This document shows, one piece after another, positions 48,051-62,114 of a stretch of 64,000 nt of DNA; position 1 is the stretch's first letter; each line of letters starts with the position of its first letter. The position numbers were made by a program, and so were the translations under genes. The notes beneath the pieces were generated by a model. That model saw nothing but the letters and a program-made list of their open reading frames with translations. It had not been told where the DNA came from and searched no databases. The DNA is from Halocaridina rubra (lineage: Eukaryota; Arthropoda; Malacostraca; Decapoda; Atyidae), in the NCBI GenBank assembly GCA_037179515.1, contig JAXCGZ010003869.1:78501-142500 (forward strand), given 5' to 3'.

Positions 48051-48318
48051 GGTTTTACGTCACGGCCTCACTTTTCTATAGGGCTAGGACGGTTGCCTTC
48101 TTGCTAAGGACTTGTTTTGGCAGATGTAATCGTTACCCTGAGTGCATGCCCTTGCTAACCTCAAACCGTGGCGGGGCAAGGGTTGGCGCCCCGCCACGGT
48201 CTGAGGTTAGCAAGGGCATGCACTTAGGGTAACGATTACATCTGCCAAAACAAGTCCTTCGCAAGAAGGCAACCGTCCTAGCCCTTAGTTGAAAAGGGAG
48301 TCCGTGACGGAAAACCGG
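48051..48318. mobile_element. snap-back pair of SINE family 2 bodies (palindrome)
   Basis: Left arm 48051-48177 is the SINE 2 body in minus orientation; right arm 48188-48318 is the same body in plus orientation (GGTCTGAGGTTAGCAAGGGC, CCAAAACAAGTCC, AAGGCAACCGTCCTAGCCC). Only about 10 bases separate the arms. The centre falls in the B-box region and both tRNA-like heads are missing. Confidence 0.85.
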
Positions 48319-48501
48319 AACAAGCTGTCGTAAACATGGGACCGTGACCTCACTGACCTCAGTTGCTGAAATTGTATTAATTTCCTATTCCATTTATTAA
48401 GTGAAAATATTAATCATTAAATATACCGGATCAAACAAAACTTAAGAGTTTCGGTACATTAAATAACTCCGTAAATTGTTAGGCTAGGCATTAACCTAAT
48501 C

Positions 48502-48783
48502 CCGTGGTTCCCAATATGGGAGCGCACGCCCCCATGGAGGGGTAATTTGAGAATGTGTTATTAACAGTGAATTTTTTTCTAATGATTGTGTGTGCGAGTT
48601 AATACATACGGAGTATATACAGTATGCATGCATAAACAATATTTGTATGTATGTATGTACATGTGTAGTTTGTCCACAAGGTACTTTCCGCCTCCCCACG
48701 CTCGCGTGTCTCTGTCGACGAAAGGATTAGGATTTTAGAGTTACTTAGGTGGGGCATTGACAAGAAAAGGTTGGGAACTACTG
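48502..48783. mobile_element. hAT-type MITE with perfect 8-bp target duplication
   Basis: 282 bp with ends CCGTGGTTCCCAA and (complement) CAGTAGTTCCCAA, flanked on both sides by ACCTAATC (48494-48501 and 48784-48791). No coding capacity. It is a different sequence from the element at 4304 but has the same end type. Confidence 0.8.
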
Positions 48784-49219
48784 ACCTAATCCAACCCAAC
48801 TTACCCTTACGTAGCAATTTACGAAGTTATTTAATATGTTGAGAGTCGTTATCGTTACTTGATCCAATACACCTAAGACTTATAAGGATAATTTGCTAAG
48901 CATCTGATTTGTGGTGGATGTCAATGATACCTTAACCTTTATCTAGCTTTGTGGCTGATTTCTTACCAATTTAAACAAACCTATTTGATAGGTATGTTTA
49001 AGTACCCATTATCGAGGATCTAACACTGTGAGAGTAATTTTATACACGTAACCATCTCGATATAATGTCTACATTTAAACAAGACAATAATTTTCCAGTA
49101 TTTGGTTACTTTTGGTCTTTTATGCTATCGAAAATATCATCACAATGCCTACATATTTTTTTTTAGTAGTAAAACTAAAATATAAGACTGAAATTATTAT
49201 CACTTCTGATGCTTTCTTG

Positions 49220-49450
<231 letters not shown>

Positions 49451-49883
49451 GTGTGTGAGTGTGTATGTGTTTATATATTTCACTAAGTGGTTACGAACAC
49501 ATTACAATTCCATACTTTGGCTCCAATATACAACTTACTACGAGTACTGATGGTTCTTATGGACGGAACACTAAATATATACTCAAGGAGATCAATCTTA
49601 GGATTGACAACACATATTCTAAATGCCTCAGCTCTTCTCATTGTTTGGATGTGTTTACTTTTTATGTACGTGTAGTGGATGTATTCACTTTCTTTTACTT
49701 GCAGTGGATGTGTTCACTTTTCTTTTACTTGTAGGTGTTTGTTCTTGTGGTACTATATCAACCGTTTCAAGAAATCACTGCGGATGATTCTGTATGATTC
49801 AGTCATGTCCCCATAACCCTACTTTGATGCAAAGAATTCAAGCCAAGTCTTTTATACCTTGTCACGTAAGGTAGATTGCTTGC

Positions 49884-50050
49884 CTCTGGCTATTACAGTG
49901 GTAACGCGCTGGCTTCGCATTCACGAGGTCGAGAGATCGGTTCCCGTCCAAGACCGAGAGTTTAAGCTGTTTACTGGGGAGGTTACTGCTGTGGCTGGGC
50001 ACCACAGTGGGGGTTGGGGCTTGCCCCGGCTGACGTACTGAGGATGGATA
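49884..50050 (+). mobile_element. SINE family 1, second copy
   Basis: Head and body nearly identical to the copy at 37001 (ACAGTGGTAACGCGCTGGCT, GAGAGATCGGTTCCCGTCC, GAGTTTAAGCTGTTTACTGG, ACCACAGTGGGGGTTGGG). It lacks the LINE beta-like tail; the sequence after GCTGACG is different. Confidence 0.8.
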
Positions 50051-50156
50051 TCGGAACTGAAACCCGGCAACCTTTACCTTGACCTTTACTTATAAGTGTA
50101 CTCCTAGATTAGTAACAAAATACCCATTTTATAATGGAAACTAAAGTTTATTATTA

Positions 50157-50229
<73 letters not shown>
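50157..50229. repeat. (TTA)n microsatellite
   Basis: About 24 trinucleotide units. Confidence 0.97.
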
Positions 50230-50230
<1 letters not shown>

Positions 50231-50939
50231 AGCACTAGATTTGAGATTCTTCCTTGGACCTTTTCAAGTTCATAAATATAGTCCTTTTAATATGGTGACT
50301 ATACCAGAACAGCATTATCTAGATGGAGTCGCATGATATATATTACACAATACAGTGTGCGGTGCATGTCAATATCAATATAAGCAAAGTTTCTCTTAAT
50401 CAATTCTATTAATTGGTCAGCGTTACTACTAAAGCTTATCCTCTCTTTTTAAAATCAGTATAGCTTCTGTAGATATAAAGAAAATCAAAACCCTGAATTA
50501 AAAAATAGCCTCTGCCAAATTTAAATATAATTTTTATGTGATAGTTTATCTCTGCTTTAGAAGCCCAGTATAACTTTGGTAGGCTGAGAAAAATCAAAGC
50601 GCTGAATTAAAATGCTCTCGGTCAAATTAATATTCAATTTTCAACGCATACACTTGTATGCGTGTAAATTATATAATGATTAGCACAACTCTCCTCACCC
50701 TCTGTAAATCTTTCTGTATACAAGCACTACAATCAGCCTTGTAATGCATCCATCTTTCTTATAAGCATGCTACCAAACTGCTCCCTTTTACTCTCATTTC
50801 TTTCCACAACCACGAACATGCATACTCAATGACTAGTGTTCTAGAAAGGTTTTCCTACTAAATCTCCCTTGTTTGCTTTGACTCTCAGCGGGAAGAACAC
50901 AAATGGGATGATTGCCTGTTCCGGTGTTTCATCTAATTC
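50230..50939. other. unassigned sequence before LINE alpha copy 3
   Basis: AT-rich, with a partial internal repetition near 50440-50640 (AGTATAnCTTnnGTAG, AAATCAAAnCnCTGAATTAA). May include the decayed 5' end of the LINE. Confidence 0.4.
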
Positions 50940-53900
50940 AGTCGACTTTAAGAACATTAGAGAATATGGAAGCAGCATTTCTGTCCCCTACCCCTTCTGT
51001 TTACAAATTTTCTACCGGCTATAGGAGTAGGTGGCCCATGGCACTAGCCGCCCATTGCAACCACTACAATTGAAGGTATTTTGTATTTAATTAGAGCTGG
51101 CCAAGGCAGCTCCATGTTAAGTCCTCCTTCAGTCACGGTTCTTTTCTTAATCCTACATCTACACCAAATATTCTGGCATATTTGTTTCACATTTTTTTCT
51201 ATCCTATTGCAGTTGACAAAACACAGCACTCTCCATCTCTGTTTCTTTTTATGTTCTTTTTTCTTATTTCCAATATAGTTATGAATGATTCACAATTTCG
51301 GCCCCCTGTACCAGTCATAGAGGGGTGCTAAGAATCTCCAGAGATAATGTTGACTCAACTACTGGCGTTAGGGTAAACACGAGTGGCATTGAATATGGTC
51401 TGCCCATATCCTTCCACCTCCTGATAGATCTCCTTCTGTCACTATACACTTCTGAACTAAAATCTCTCGTCTGTGGAACAGCACATGGGTACATCCTCTG
51501 AAACCCAGCTGTCTAGCCATGCATCCACTGACCCATTTCAAATCTCTCACAATAACTTATATTCTTCTTTCCATTCCAAATGTAGGTTCTGTGCCAACTG
51601 TAACACTAACACCACTATTGCAAGGCTCTTGGACCTTGAATATCCTCACTTCAATGTTCTCTGGCTGAATGTATATCTCTCTACTACCACTATATTTCTT
51701 TGCTTCTGCTACTGCTCTCTTAACTCCACTTACTTTTTGTCCTTCCTTGAATATCTGTCCTTTGCCAGGAGTCCTTGCTATTTTCACACTCACTTGCTGA
51801 AGTTATCTACATTGGAGACACAATATGCACCACAGAGAGTGGCTTCATTTTTCTCAAACGATTTGAAGCAGATTATCAAACATCCTACTTGTGTTCTTGA
51901 TTTCGACTACATGCAGCTAGTATTCTTGACCTATTTTTTACTTCCACAAAATATATATTTATTCTCTACTTTCCCCTCTTGATAACTGAACTTTCTTTGA
52001 TCTCAGTCTCTTTCAGTTTTGCTCCCCCACCATCAATTCCTCCTACTCAGCGATGTATTTGGCACTTCGAGCATACCCAACGTGATGATATGCATAACTT
52101 TCTCTATGATTTCTCATGGAGTTACTACTGCTTTTGGAACTGCAACACTGATCAGGTAGCCCTAAAACACGCTGAGATCATAATCTCTGAAATGGAGGCG
52201 TTCATCCTCTCCTCTATCAATATTTTTTCTTCCCCTAATCCTTAGTTTAATCGTGCCTGTTTTATGGATATTCAGGTCAGGAATAGGGCATAGTGATCAT
52301 ACCAAGCCTTTTGATTTAGCTCACTCTGCTATTTCACATATATGAATTGCTGCACTGCTCAGATTTCGTAGGCCTAAAGCTTCCCTTTTTAGAGGGGAAT
52401 TTGATGACCTTAACGATTCTCTTACTGATAAATGCTTCTCGTCCTTAGACAAAAAAGCTTTCCAGAAACTTCAGTAATGCAAGCTTTCCCTTCTCACTCG
52501 TCAAAATGATTCTATAATTTGCTCCCTCACTGACAAAACCACTCTCTTTGGCTCTCATTATTCTACTAAGTCTTTTGCCAGTGATTCCAGCTCACATGAT
52601 CCTCGCACTTTACCCCTCTTTAACCTCATGCCCACCCATATTCTTTCTAATTGCAAAGTCTGAAGGGTTCTTTGCTTTTTAGAAACGAACAAAGCTTCCG
52701 GATCTGATGGTGTCCCTGCAAAGTTCCTCAAGAAATTTGCAGATGAACTGGCTCCTATTCTTTGCTGTCTTTTTCACCTCATTCTCTCAGTATCTCTCCT
52801 AATAAGGGTGATCATTCTATTCCTTCCAAATATGGACCAATTGCCCTAACCTCTACTATTGCTAAAGTATTCAAAACATTGCTTAATTCTCACTTCTTGA
52901 AACATCTTGACTCTAAACTTGTTTATTTCTGATTTCCTGTACGGTTTCCACAAGGCAATATCCACTGGAGACCTCCTGTCCCATCTCACTCATTTATGGC
53001 CATCTCCACTGAAGAACTTGGGGAATCCTGTGTCGTAGCCCTTAATGACTCATAGGTTTTGACAGTGTTGCACAAGGCTCTGTTGGCCAAACATCATGCT
53101 TATGGCTTTACCCCTTCTCTCTGTTCTATGATTTCCAGTTTTTTCTGATAATTTCATATCTGTTATTGTTGATCGTGCAACATCTAGCTCAGTTCTTTCA
53201 CCTACCTGGTTCATGCTCTTCATCAACGATCTTTTCCAGTCCCCATCTTCCTTTGTTCTCCACACCTTTGCCGAAGATTCAACTCTTCATTTTTCCTCTG
53301 CCTTCTCACGACATTTGTGTACCACTTTTAATCAATCTCGTATCTCTCTTTCTTCAGCCCTCAACTCCGATTTACAGGGAGTGTCTGAGTGGGGCACCCA
53401 ATATTTAGTTAAATTTAGTGCATTCAACATACTATTTCTTTCCCATTAATTCTGTTAACATATTAGGAATTCATATAACCTCTGATTGTGTTGAAGAGTC
53501 ACATAATCCAAATTTTTAAAACTGCAAGCTCTGCTTCGTTCTCATCATTATTTTTCCTCTTCTAAGGTACTAGAAATCTCTAAGAGTCTTATCCGTCCCT
53601 GTGTAGAATACTGCTCCCACATTTTTGGCACTCCATTTTATACTTATCTCCTTGATAGTGTTGAATCTAAGGCAGTCAGACTCATCAGTGACCCTTCTCT
53701 TACCTTTCATCTGGATAATCTTTCTCTTCGCCATAAGGTATCATCCTTCCCAAGTTTCTGTCAATACTACATTCATCGCTGCTCTGATAAGTATGTGATT
53801 TGCATCCCTTTCCAACTGCTGAGGTCGTGTAACACTCGCAAAGCGGCCTTGTTTCACAGATACTGTGTGGAGATTTGTAGCTTGTGGATTGGTCTGTGCA

Positions 53901-54195
53901 GTGACTACTTTTTTCCCTCCTCCTCCAGACTTTCGAACTCTTCCTCTCTCTGTCTTCCCTAACTCTTATTACCTCTCTATCTTCAAAAAGCTTATATAAC
54001 GTTATCTCAGGTCATAAACCTTCCATATTTCTATCTTCATTACTATGACTATTCTTTCAGTCTGTTCTTTTTCTATTGTTTACCATTAGCTTATTTTTAC
54101 CTTATCCTTGAGCTGGTATTTTTCTTTGTCTCAGTGTTTTCTTGGCGATCGGCCATGATGAGGGCAGTTTTCTTGCCTGTCCCGGTGTCACAATT
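50940..54195 (+). pseudogene. LINE family alpha, copy 3 (longest copy, heavily decayed)
   Basis: Plus strand. The endonuclease-like part at about 51480-51980 contains LLDLEYPHFNVLWLNVYLS, matching the corresponding stretch of copy 1 at 2977-2786. RT pieces lie at 52840-53450 (YGPIALTSTIAKVFKTLLNS, a decayed ADD box near 53270). The C-terminal part is at about 53640-54000. The 3' end is GCCTGTCCCGGTGTCACAA near 54190. Many stops and frameshifts. The 5' boundary is uncertain; clear homology to copy 1 starts near 51580. Confidence 0.7.
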
Positions 54196-54301
54196 ATAAA
54201 AACAAATCCGATGGAAGGTGAATATTTTGAGCATCTATTATTTTTCTGTTTGTCTTTCTAAAAGTGGATTGATTTATATCTTACTCTCTTTGTGTTAGGA
54301 A

Positions 54302-55106
<805 letters not shown>

Positions 55107-55194
<88 letters not shown>
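55107..55194. repeat. (TA)n microsatellite
   Basis: About 44 TA units between the retroelement end at 54864-55106 and the 3' end of LINE alpha copy 4. Confidence 0.97.
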
Positions 55195-55200
<6 letters not shown>

Positions 55201-55204
55201 TATG

Positions 55205-55930
55205 AGTGTGACACCAGGACAAACGAATACTGCCCTCATCAATAAAGGCCCGGGCACAAGAAAACACCAATATGAAGGAAAAGGAAAAGGTTAAGGATAA
55301 GGCAGAGAAGAGGTAATGTTACACAAAGGAAAACGATAGACAGAAAATATTGGTCAAAGTACAGAGGACCTAGAGATATGGAGGATTAGGCCCTGAGATG
55401 ACGATAGATCCGCATTTTGAAGGAAGATAGGTCATAAGAATTAGGAAAGACAGAAGGAGGAAGAGAGTTTGAGAGTCAGAAGGTAGATGGGAAAAAGCAG
55501 TCGCTGCGCCTATTAATCTGCGAGCTACAAATCTCCACACAGTACCTGTGAGATGAGGCCTCTTGGCGAGAGTTATGCGGCCTCTGCAGTGAGGGAGGGA
55601 TGCAACTCGCCAACTCATCATAGCAGCGATGGAAGTAGAAACGATAGAAAAGAGAGAGGGATGATACCTATCGGCGAAGAGAGAGAGAATCCAGATTAGA
55701 AGTAAGAGAAGGATCGTGAATGAGTGTGACTTCCTTCGATTCAACCCTATCAAGGATATAAGTATAAGAAGAAACACTCCAGATGTGTGAGCAGTATTGT
55801 AAGCAGGGATGGATAAGACCTTTGTAGATTTTAAGTAATTGTAAAGAGGAAAAGTAATGACGAAAAGGAAACAGAACTCCCAATTTTTTGCATGAAGATT
55901 TAGAAATTTGTATTATGTGAGTCCTCCAAG

Positions 55931-55934
<4 letters not shown>
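55205..55934 (-). pseudogene. LINE family alpha, copy 4 (3' fragment)
   Basis: Minus-strand 3' third of the family: SWRTHIIQISKSSCKKLGVL, LLKIYKGLIHPCLQYCSHIW, ILDRVESKEVTLIHDPS, then the C-terminal tail and 3' UTR ending GGTGTCACACTC at about 55205. Its 5' end stops at 55934, exactly where a (TA)n array begins. Its 3' end also abuts a (TA)n array (55107-55194). Confidence 0.8.

Positions 55935-56017
<83 letters not shown>
55935..56017. repeat. (TA)n microsatellite
   Basis: About 41 TA units between the truncated 5' end of LINE alpha copy 4 and the head of a SINE family 2 element. Confidence 0.97.
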
Positions 56018-56577
<560 letters not shown>

Positions 56578-56594
56578 TATAGTTACTTGTTCTT

Positions 56595-56599
<5 letters not shown>

Positions 56600-56663
<64 letters not shown>
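56600..56663. repeat. (TA)n microsatellite
   Basis: About 32 TA units followed by T-rich sequence and (TTAA)n at 56688-56708. Confidence 0.95.
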
Positions 56664-56668
<5 letters not shown>

Positions 56669-56709
56669 TTTTTTGTTTTTTGTTTTTTAATTAATTAATT
56701 AATTAATTT

Positions 56710-56955
56710 TTTTTTGTGACACTAGGATGGGCAAAGAAAATTGCCCTCATCTGCCCTTGGCACAAAGAAAACGTAAAGCAAATAAGAGAAGGAAAGATGG
56801 GGAGTGTTGTAACCTGTCAGATGTCGAGGGAATGTAAGAGATGTGTGAGAAATGTGGCAGAATATTCAGTGTAGATGTAGGCATATTAAAAGAACTGTAA
56901 CTGAAGGAATACGTAACACCGAGCTTCTGGCTAGTCCTATCTAAGTCCAAGGACC
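56710..56955 (-). mobile_element. 3' end fragment of a LINE alpha-like element
   Basis: Plus-strand GTGACACTAGGATGGGC followed by TTGCCCTCATCTGCC resembles the 3' terminus of LINE alpha (GTGACAC, then GCCCTCATCA). It also has a T run on the outer side (56705-56714). The upstream part differs from copies 1-4, so this is a diverged relative or a 3' UTR-only fragment. Confidence 0.45.
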
Positions 56956-56984
56956 TTCACTTGTAGCATCGCATCAAGGGGCTG

Positions 56985-57985
<1,001 letters not shown>

Positions 57986-58034
57986 GCATCCTTACGCATG
58001 TGGATGGCTCTGCTCCTATGATGTTCATTGTGAT

Positions 58035-58111
58035 TACTAAGTCGCGTAACGCCTTGGTCACAGTAATTATGTCATAGGTTCGAGTCCCGGTCAAAGGGTA
58101 AAATATGATTC

Positions 58112-58113
<2 letters not shown>
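58035..58113 (+). mobile_element. SINE family 3 (tRNA-derived), copy 1
   Basis: ACTAAGTCGCGTAACGCCTT (decayed A box), AGGTTCGAGTCCCGGTCAAA (good B box), GGTAAAATATGATTCGTG tail, then (TA)n. Matches copies at 63405 and 63747. Confidence 0.65.
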
Positions 58114-58180
<67 letters not shown>

Positions 58181-58222
58181 TGTATGTATGTATGTATGTA
58201 TGTATGTATGTATGTATGTATG
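58114..58222. repeat. (TA)n then (TGTA)n array
   Basis: (TA)n 58114-58177 and (TGTA)n 58180-58221, abutting the 3' end of LINE delta copy A. Confidence 0.97.
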
Positions 58223-59790
58223 TGATTACCTAATTGTGCTTACGGGAAAGAGCCCCAAGCTCGTATCTTCCCGTTTCCTGATTGGTACTATTTTGTACTT
58301 AGTGATACTTATCATACCTGTCCTTAAAACTATGGATTGAGATAGCATTAACTACCTCCTCGCTTAGCGAATTCTAATTATCAACTACTCTTACACTGAA
58401 AAAGTATTTCCTTACATCCTGCAAAGAAAGTTTCTTACGATGCTTCAAACTATGACCTCTACTACCAGAGCCAGCCATATCAAAATATCGATCCCTATCC
58501 GCTCTATCATAACAATGAATGAATTTAAAGTCTGTCACCATATCTCCCCTCAATCTTCTAGTTTTGAGTGATGGTAAGTCGAATTCCCTCAGCCTCTCAT
58601 CATAACTGAGATTACGTATTTCTGGCACCAGTTTCGTGGCATGTCTTTGAACTTTCTCAAGCTTAGCTGCGCCTTTTTCAAGTACGGATTCCAAAAGGGG
58701 GCTGCATATTCAAGTTTTGGCCTCACATAGGTTACATTAATATTTCTGAACATTTCCTTGTCCATGTGCCTAAAGGCTACCCTTACACTTGATAAGAGTG
58801 CATATGCTGCCCTTACTATGCCATTTATATGCATTTCTGGAGGCAAATCAGCAAGTATGTTTACTCCTAGATCTCTCTCATTTTCTGTCTCTTGAAGTTG
58901 TACTCCAGCCACCGAGTAGTCAAGCTTGGGCCTTCTTGCACTTGTACCCATTCTCATTACCTTACATTTTGAAGGATTGAATTTCATTAGCCACTTTCTG
59001 ACCACTCGTGCAGAGTATTTAGATCTTCCTGAAGTTCTCTACCGTTGTTCTCGTTTCTTACTTTCTTCACAATCTTTGCATCATCTGCAAAGATATTCAT
59101 GAATGAATTTACAGACTCTGGTAGGTCATTTACATATACAAGGAACAAAAGTGGCCCTAAAACTGAACCCTGTGGAACTCCACTACTAACTCTTCTCCAT
59201 TCAGACACTGAGTGTCTTACTCTAACCCTCTGTTCCCTTCCTTCTAAGAAAGTTTTTATCCATTCCAAGACATTTCCACCTATTCTAGCCATTGTTTGCA
59301 GCTTCCTAATAAGTCTCCCATGTGGGACAGTGTCAAATGCTCTCTGGAAGTCTAGGAATATGCAATCTGCCCAGCCCTCTCTTTCCTGTAAGATTTGGCT
59401 TACCGCATCATAAAATTCTAATAAGTTTGTTACTGTTGATCTACCTTCTCTGAAGGATTCCAAGTGAAGAGAGAAATGTTTCCTTAATAGATTCTCCATA
59501 ACTTTGCAAACTATGCTGGTTAAGGAATCTGGTCTATAGTTTAGAGCCGTACCCCTCCTTCCCTTTTTGAAGATAGGTATCACATTTGCTTGTTTCCAGC
59601 ATCTTGGAATCTACCCTGACTTCAGTTTCTTTTTAAATATGATAGTTAGTGCAACTGGTACTGAGTTTGTGCATTTTTTAAGTACATGAGGGGATATATC
59701 ATCAGGACCTGTAGTTTTTTGGACATCTAACTCCATCAGCGCTTTGCATACCTCTGTGACTGAAAGGTTGATGTTCTCTAATACCGGCCC
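58223..59790 (-). pseudogene. LINE delta copy A (5'-truncated)
   Basis: Minus strand. RT at 59583-58987: NYRPDSLTSIVCKVMENLL, DFQRAFDTVPHGRL, SGVPQGSVLGPLLFLVYVND, IFADDAKIV. The thumb and C-terminal part follow in two further frames (59005-58589; 58694-58374). Two frameshifts (near 58996 and 58685) and a 30-bp in-frame deletion (after 59452) relative to copy B, removing ten residues. One 3' tail unit GTGATTACCTAATT. The 5' end stops at ATACCGGCCC, abutting the 3' tail of copy B. Confidence 0.85.
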
Positions 59791-62114
59791 GTTTGTGTGA
59801 TTACCTAATTGCGATTACCTAATTATGTTTACGGGAAAGAGCCCAAAGCTCGTATCTTCCCGTCTCCTGATCGGTTCCATTTTATACTTAGTGATACTTA
59901 TCATACCTGTCCTTAAAACTATGGATTGAGATAGCATTAACTACCTCCTCGCTTAGCCAATTCCAATTATCAACTACTCTTACACTGAAAAAGTATTTCC
60001 TTACATCCTGCAAAGAAGTCTTCTTACGAAGCTTCAAACTATGACCTCTAGTTCTAGAGCCAGCCATATCAAAATATCGATCCCTATCCACTCTATCATA
60101 ACCATGAAGGAATTTAAAGACTGTCACCATATCCCCCCTCAATCTTCTAGCTTCGAGTGATGGTAAGTCTAATTCCCTCATCCTCTCATCATAACTGAGA
60201 TTGCGTATTTCTGGCACCAGTTTCGTGGCATGTCTTTGAACTTTTTCAAGCTTAGCTATGTGCTATTTCAAGTGTGGATTCCAAAAGGGGGCTGCATATT
60301 CGAGTTTTGGCCTCACATAGGTTACATAAATATTTCTGAACATTTCCTTGTCCATGTGCCTGAAGGCTACCCTTACATTTGATAAGAATGCATATGCTGC
60401 CCTTACTATGCCATTTATATGTATTTCTGGAGACAAATATGCCAGTATGTTTACTCCTAGATCTCTCTCATTTTCTGTCTCTTGAAGTTGTACTCCAGCC
60501 ACCGAGTAGTCAAGCTTGGGCCTTCTTGCACTTGTACCCATTCTCATTACCTTACATTTTGAAGTATTGAATTTCATTAGCCACTTTTCTGACCACTCAT
60601 GCAGATTATTTAGATCCTCCTGAAATTCTCTACCATTGTTCTCGTTTTTTACTTTCTTCACAATCTTTGCATCATCTGCAAACATATTCATGAATGAATT
60701 TACAGACTCTGGTAGGTCATTTACATATACAAGGAACAAAAGTGGTCCTAAAACTGAACCCTGTGGAACTCCGCTACTAACTCTTCTCCATTCAGACACT
60801 GAGTGTCTTACTCTAACCCTCTGTTCCCTTCCTTCTAAGTAAGTTTTTATCCATTCCAAAACATTTCCACCTATTCTAGCCATTGTTTGCAGCTTCCTAA
60901 TAAGTCTCCCATGTGGAACAGTGTCAAATGCTCTCTGGAAGTCTAGGAATATGCAATCTGCCCAGCCCTCTCTTTCCTGTAAGATTCGGCTTACCTCATC
61001 ATAAAATTCTAATAAGTTTGTTACTGTTGATCTACCTTCCCTGAAGCCATGTTGCCTCACTGACAAAAGGTTAAAGGATTCCAAGTGAAGAGAGATATGT
61101 TTCCTTAGTAGTTTCTCCATAACTTTGCAAACTATGCTGGTCAAGGAAACTGGTCTATAGTTCAGAGCCGTATCCCTCCTTCCCTTTTTGAAGATAGGTA
61201 TCACATTTGCTTGTTTCCAGCATCTTGGAATCTCCCCTGACTCCAGTGACTTTTTAAATATGATACTTAGTGCCACTGATATTGAGTTTTCGTATTTTTT
61301 AAGCACATGAGGGGATATGTCATCAGGACCTGTAGCTTTATGAACATCTAAATCCATCAGCGCTTTGCATACCTATGTGGCTGTAAGGTTGATGTTCTCT
61401 AATACCGGCCCTTGAGCTTCTATCTCTGCAATCTGAGGGGGTGGGGTATTTTCTACTGTAAATACTGACTGAAACTCCTTGTTCAATTCTTTGCAGATCT
61501 CTTCATCCGTCTCAGTGATGCTTCCATCCGCTCTCTTTAGCCTTAAAACCTGTTCTTTTACCTTCAGTTTTCCTCTGATAAAGCTGTGGAAAAGCTTGGG
61601 ATTTTCTTTACCCTTCCTGGTGATCACCCTCTCATAGTCTCTCACTGCCTCTCTCCTTTTACTTAGGTAGTCATTTCTTGCTCTTTTGTAGGTTTGCCAG
61701 GCATTTATGTTTTTCTCCTCCTATACCTTTTCCAGCATTTGTCTCTCCACTCCTTAGCTCTTCTACACCCATTATCGAACCATTTCTCTCTGGCATGAAT
61801 TACACCTACTTTGGTGACAGGTATGCAGCAATCTACTATCTTCCCATATTTCTCACAAAAGATGTCATACATTTCTTGTACAGATTTGTTGTAATATAAG
61901 GTTCTCCAGTCAATAACTGCAAAAAGCTCATTCATTTTGATGTAATCTCCTTTTGGATAGTTCCTCCTCATGTCCTCAGTGCCTCTACTCTCAGGCAGAA
62001 TATCTTCAATGATATACTCCATCAACAACACACAGTGGTTACTCTTTCCAATTGGTGGTTCATACTCAATATTTTCAATATCCAACACATTATCTGTGAG
62101 TACTAGATCAAGTA
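59791..62114 (-). pseudogene. LINE delta copy B (longest, nearly intact RT)
   Basis: Minus strand. 62088-61705: C-terminal part of the endonuclease (IGKSNHCVLL) and start of the linker, then a frameshift near 61710. From 61645 to 59888 one frame runs through RT and C-terminal region, broken only by two nonsense codons: 61373 (a Glu codon in copy A) and 60263 (a Lys codon in copy C). RT motifs: GPDDISPHVLKK, NYRPVSLTSIVCKVMEKLL, RQHGFREGRSTVTN, DFQRAFDTVPHGRL, SGVPQGSVLGPLL, MFADDAKIV, LMKFNTSKCKVMRMG. Two 14-bp tail units at 59797-59824. CR1-like in organisation; clade not certain. Confidence 0.88.

Noticed and set aside
58789..60842. Plus-strand ORFs of 63-122 codons (58789-58980, 59045-59413, 60379-60570, 60636-60842, 62698-62889)
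   Set aside because: They lie antisense to the LINE delta RT and recur in every copy at the same place; shadows of the RT frame.
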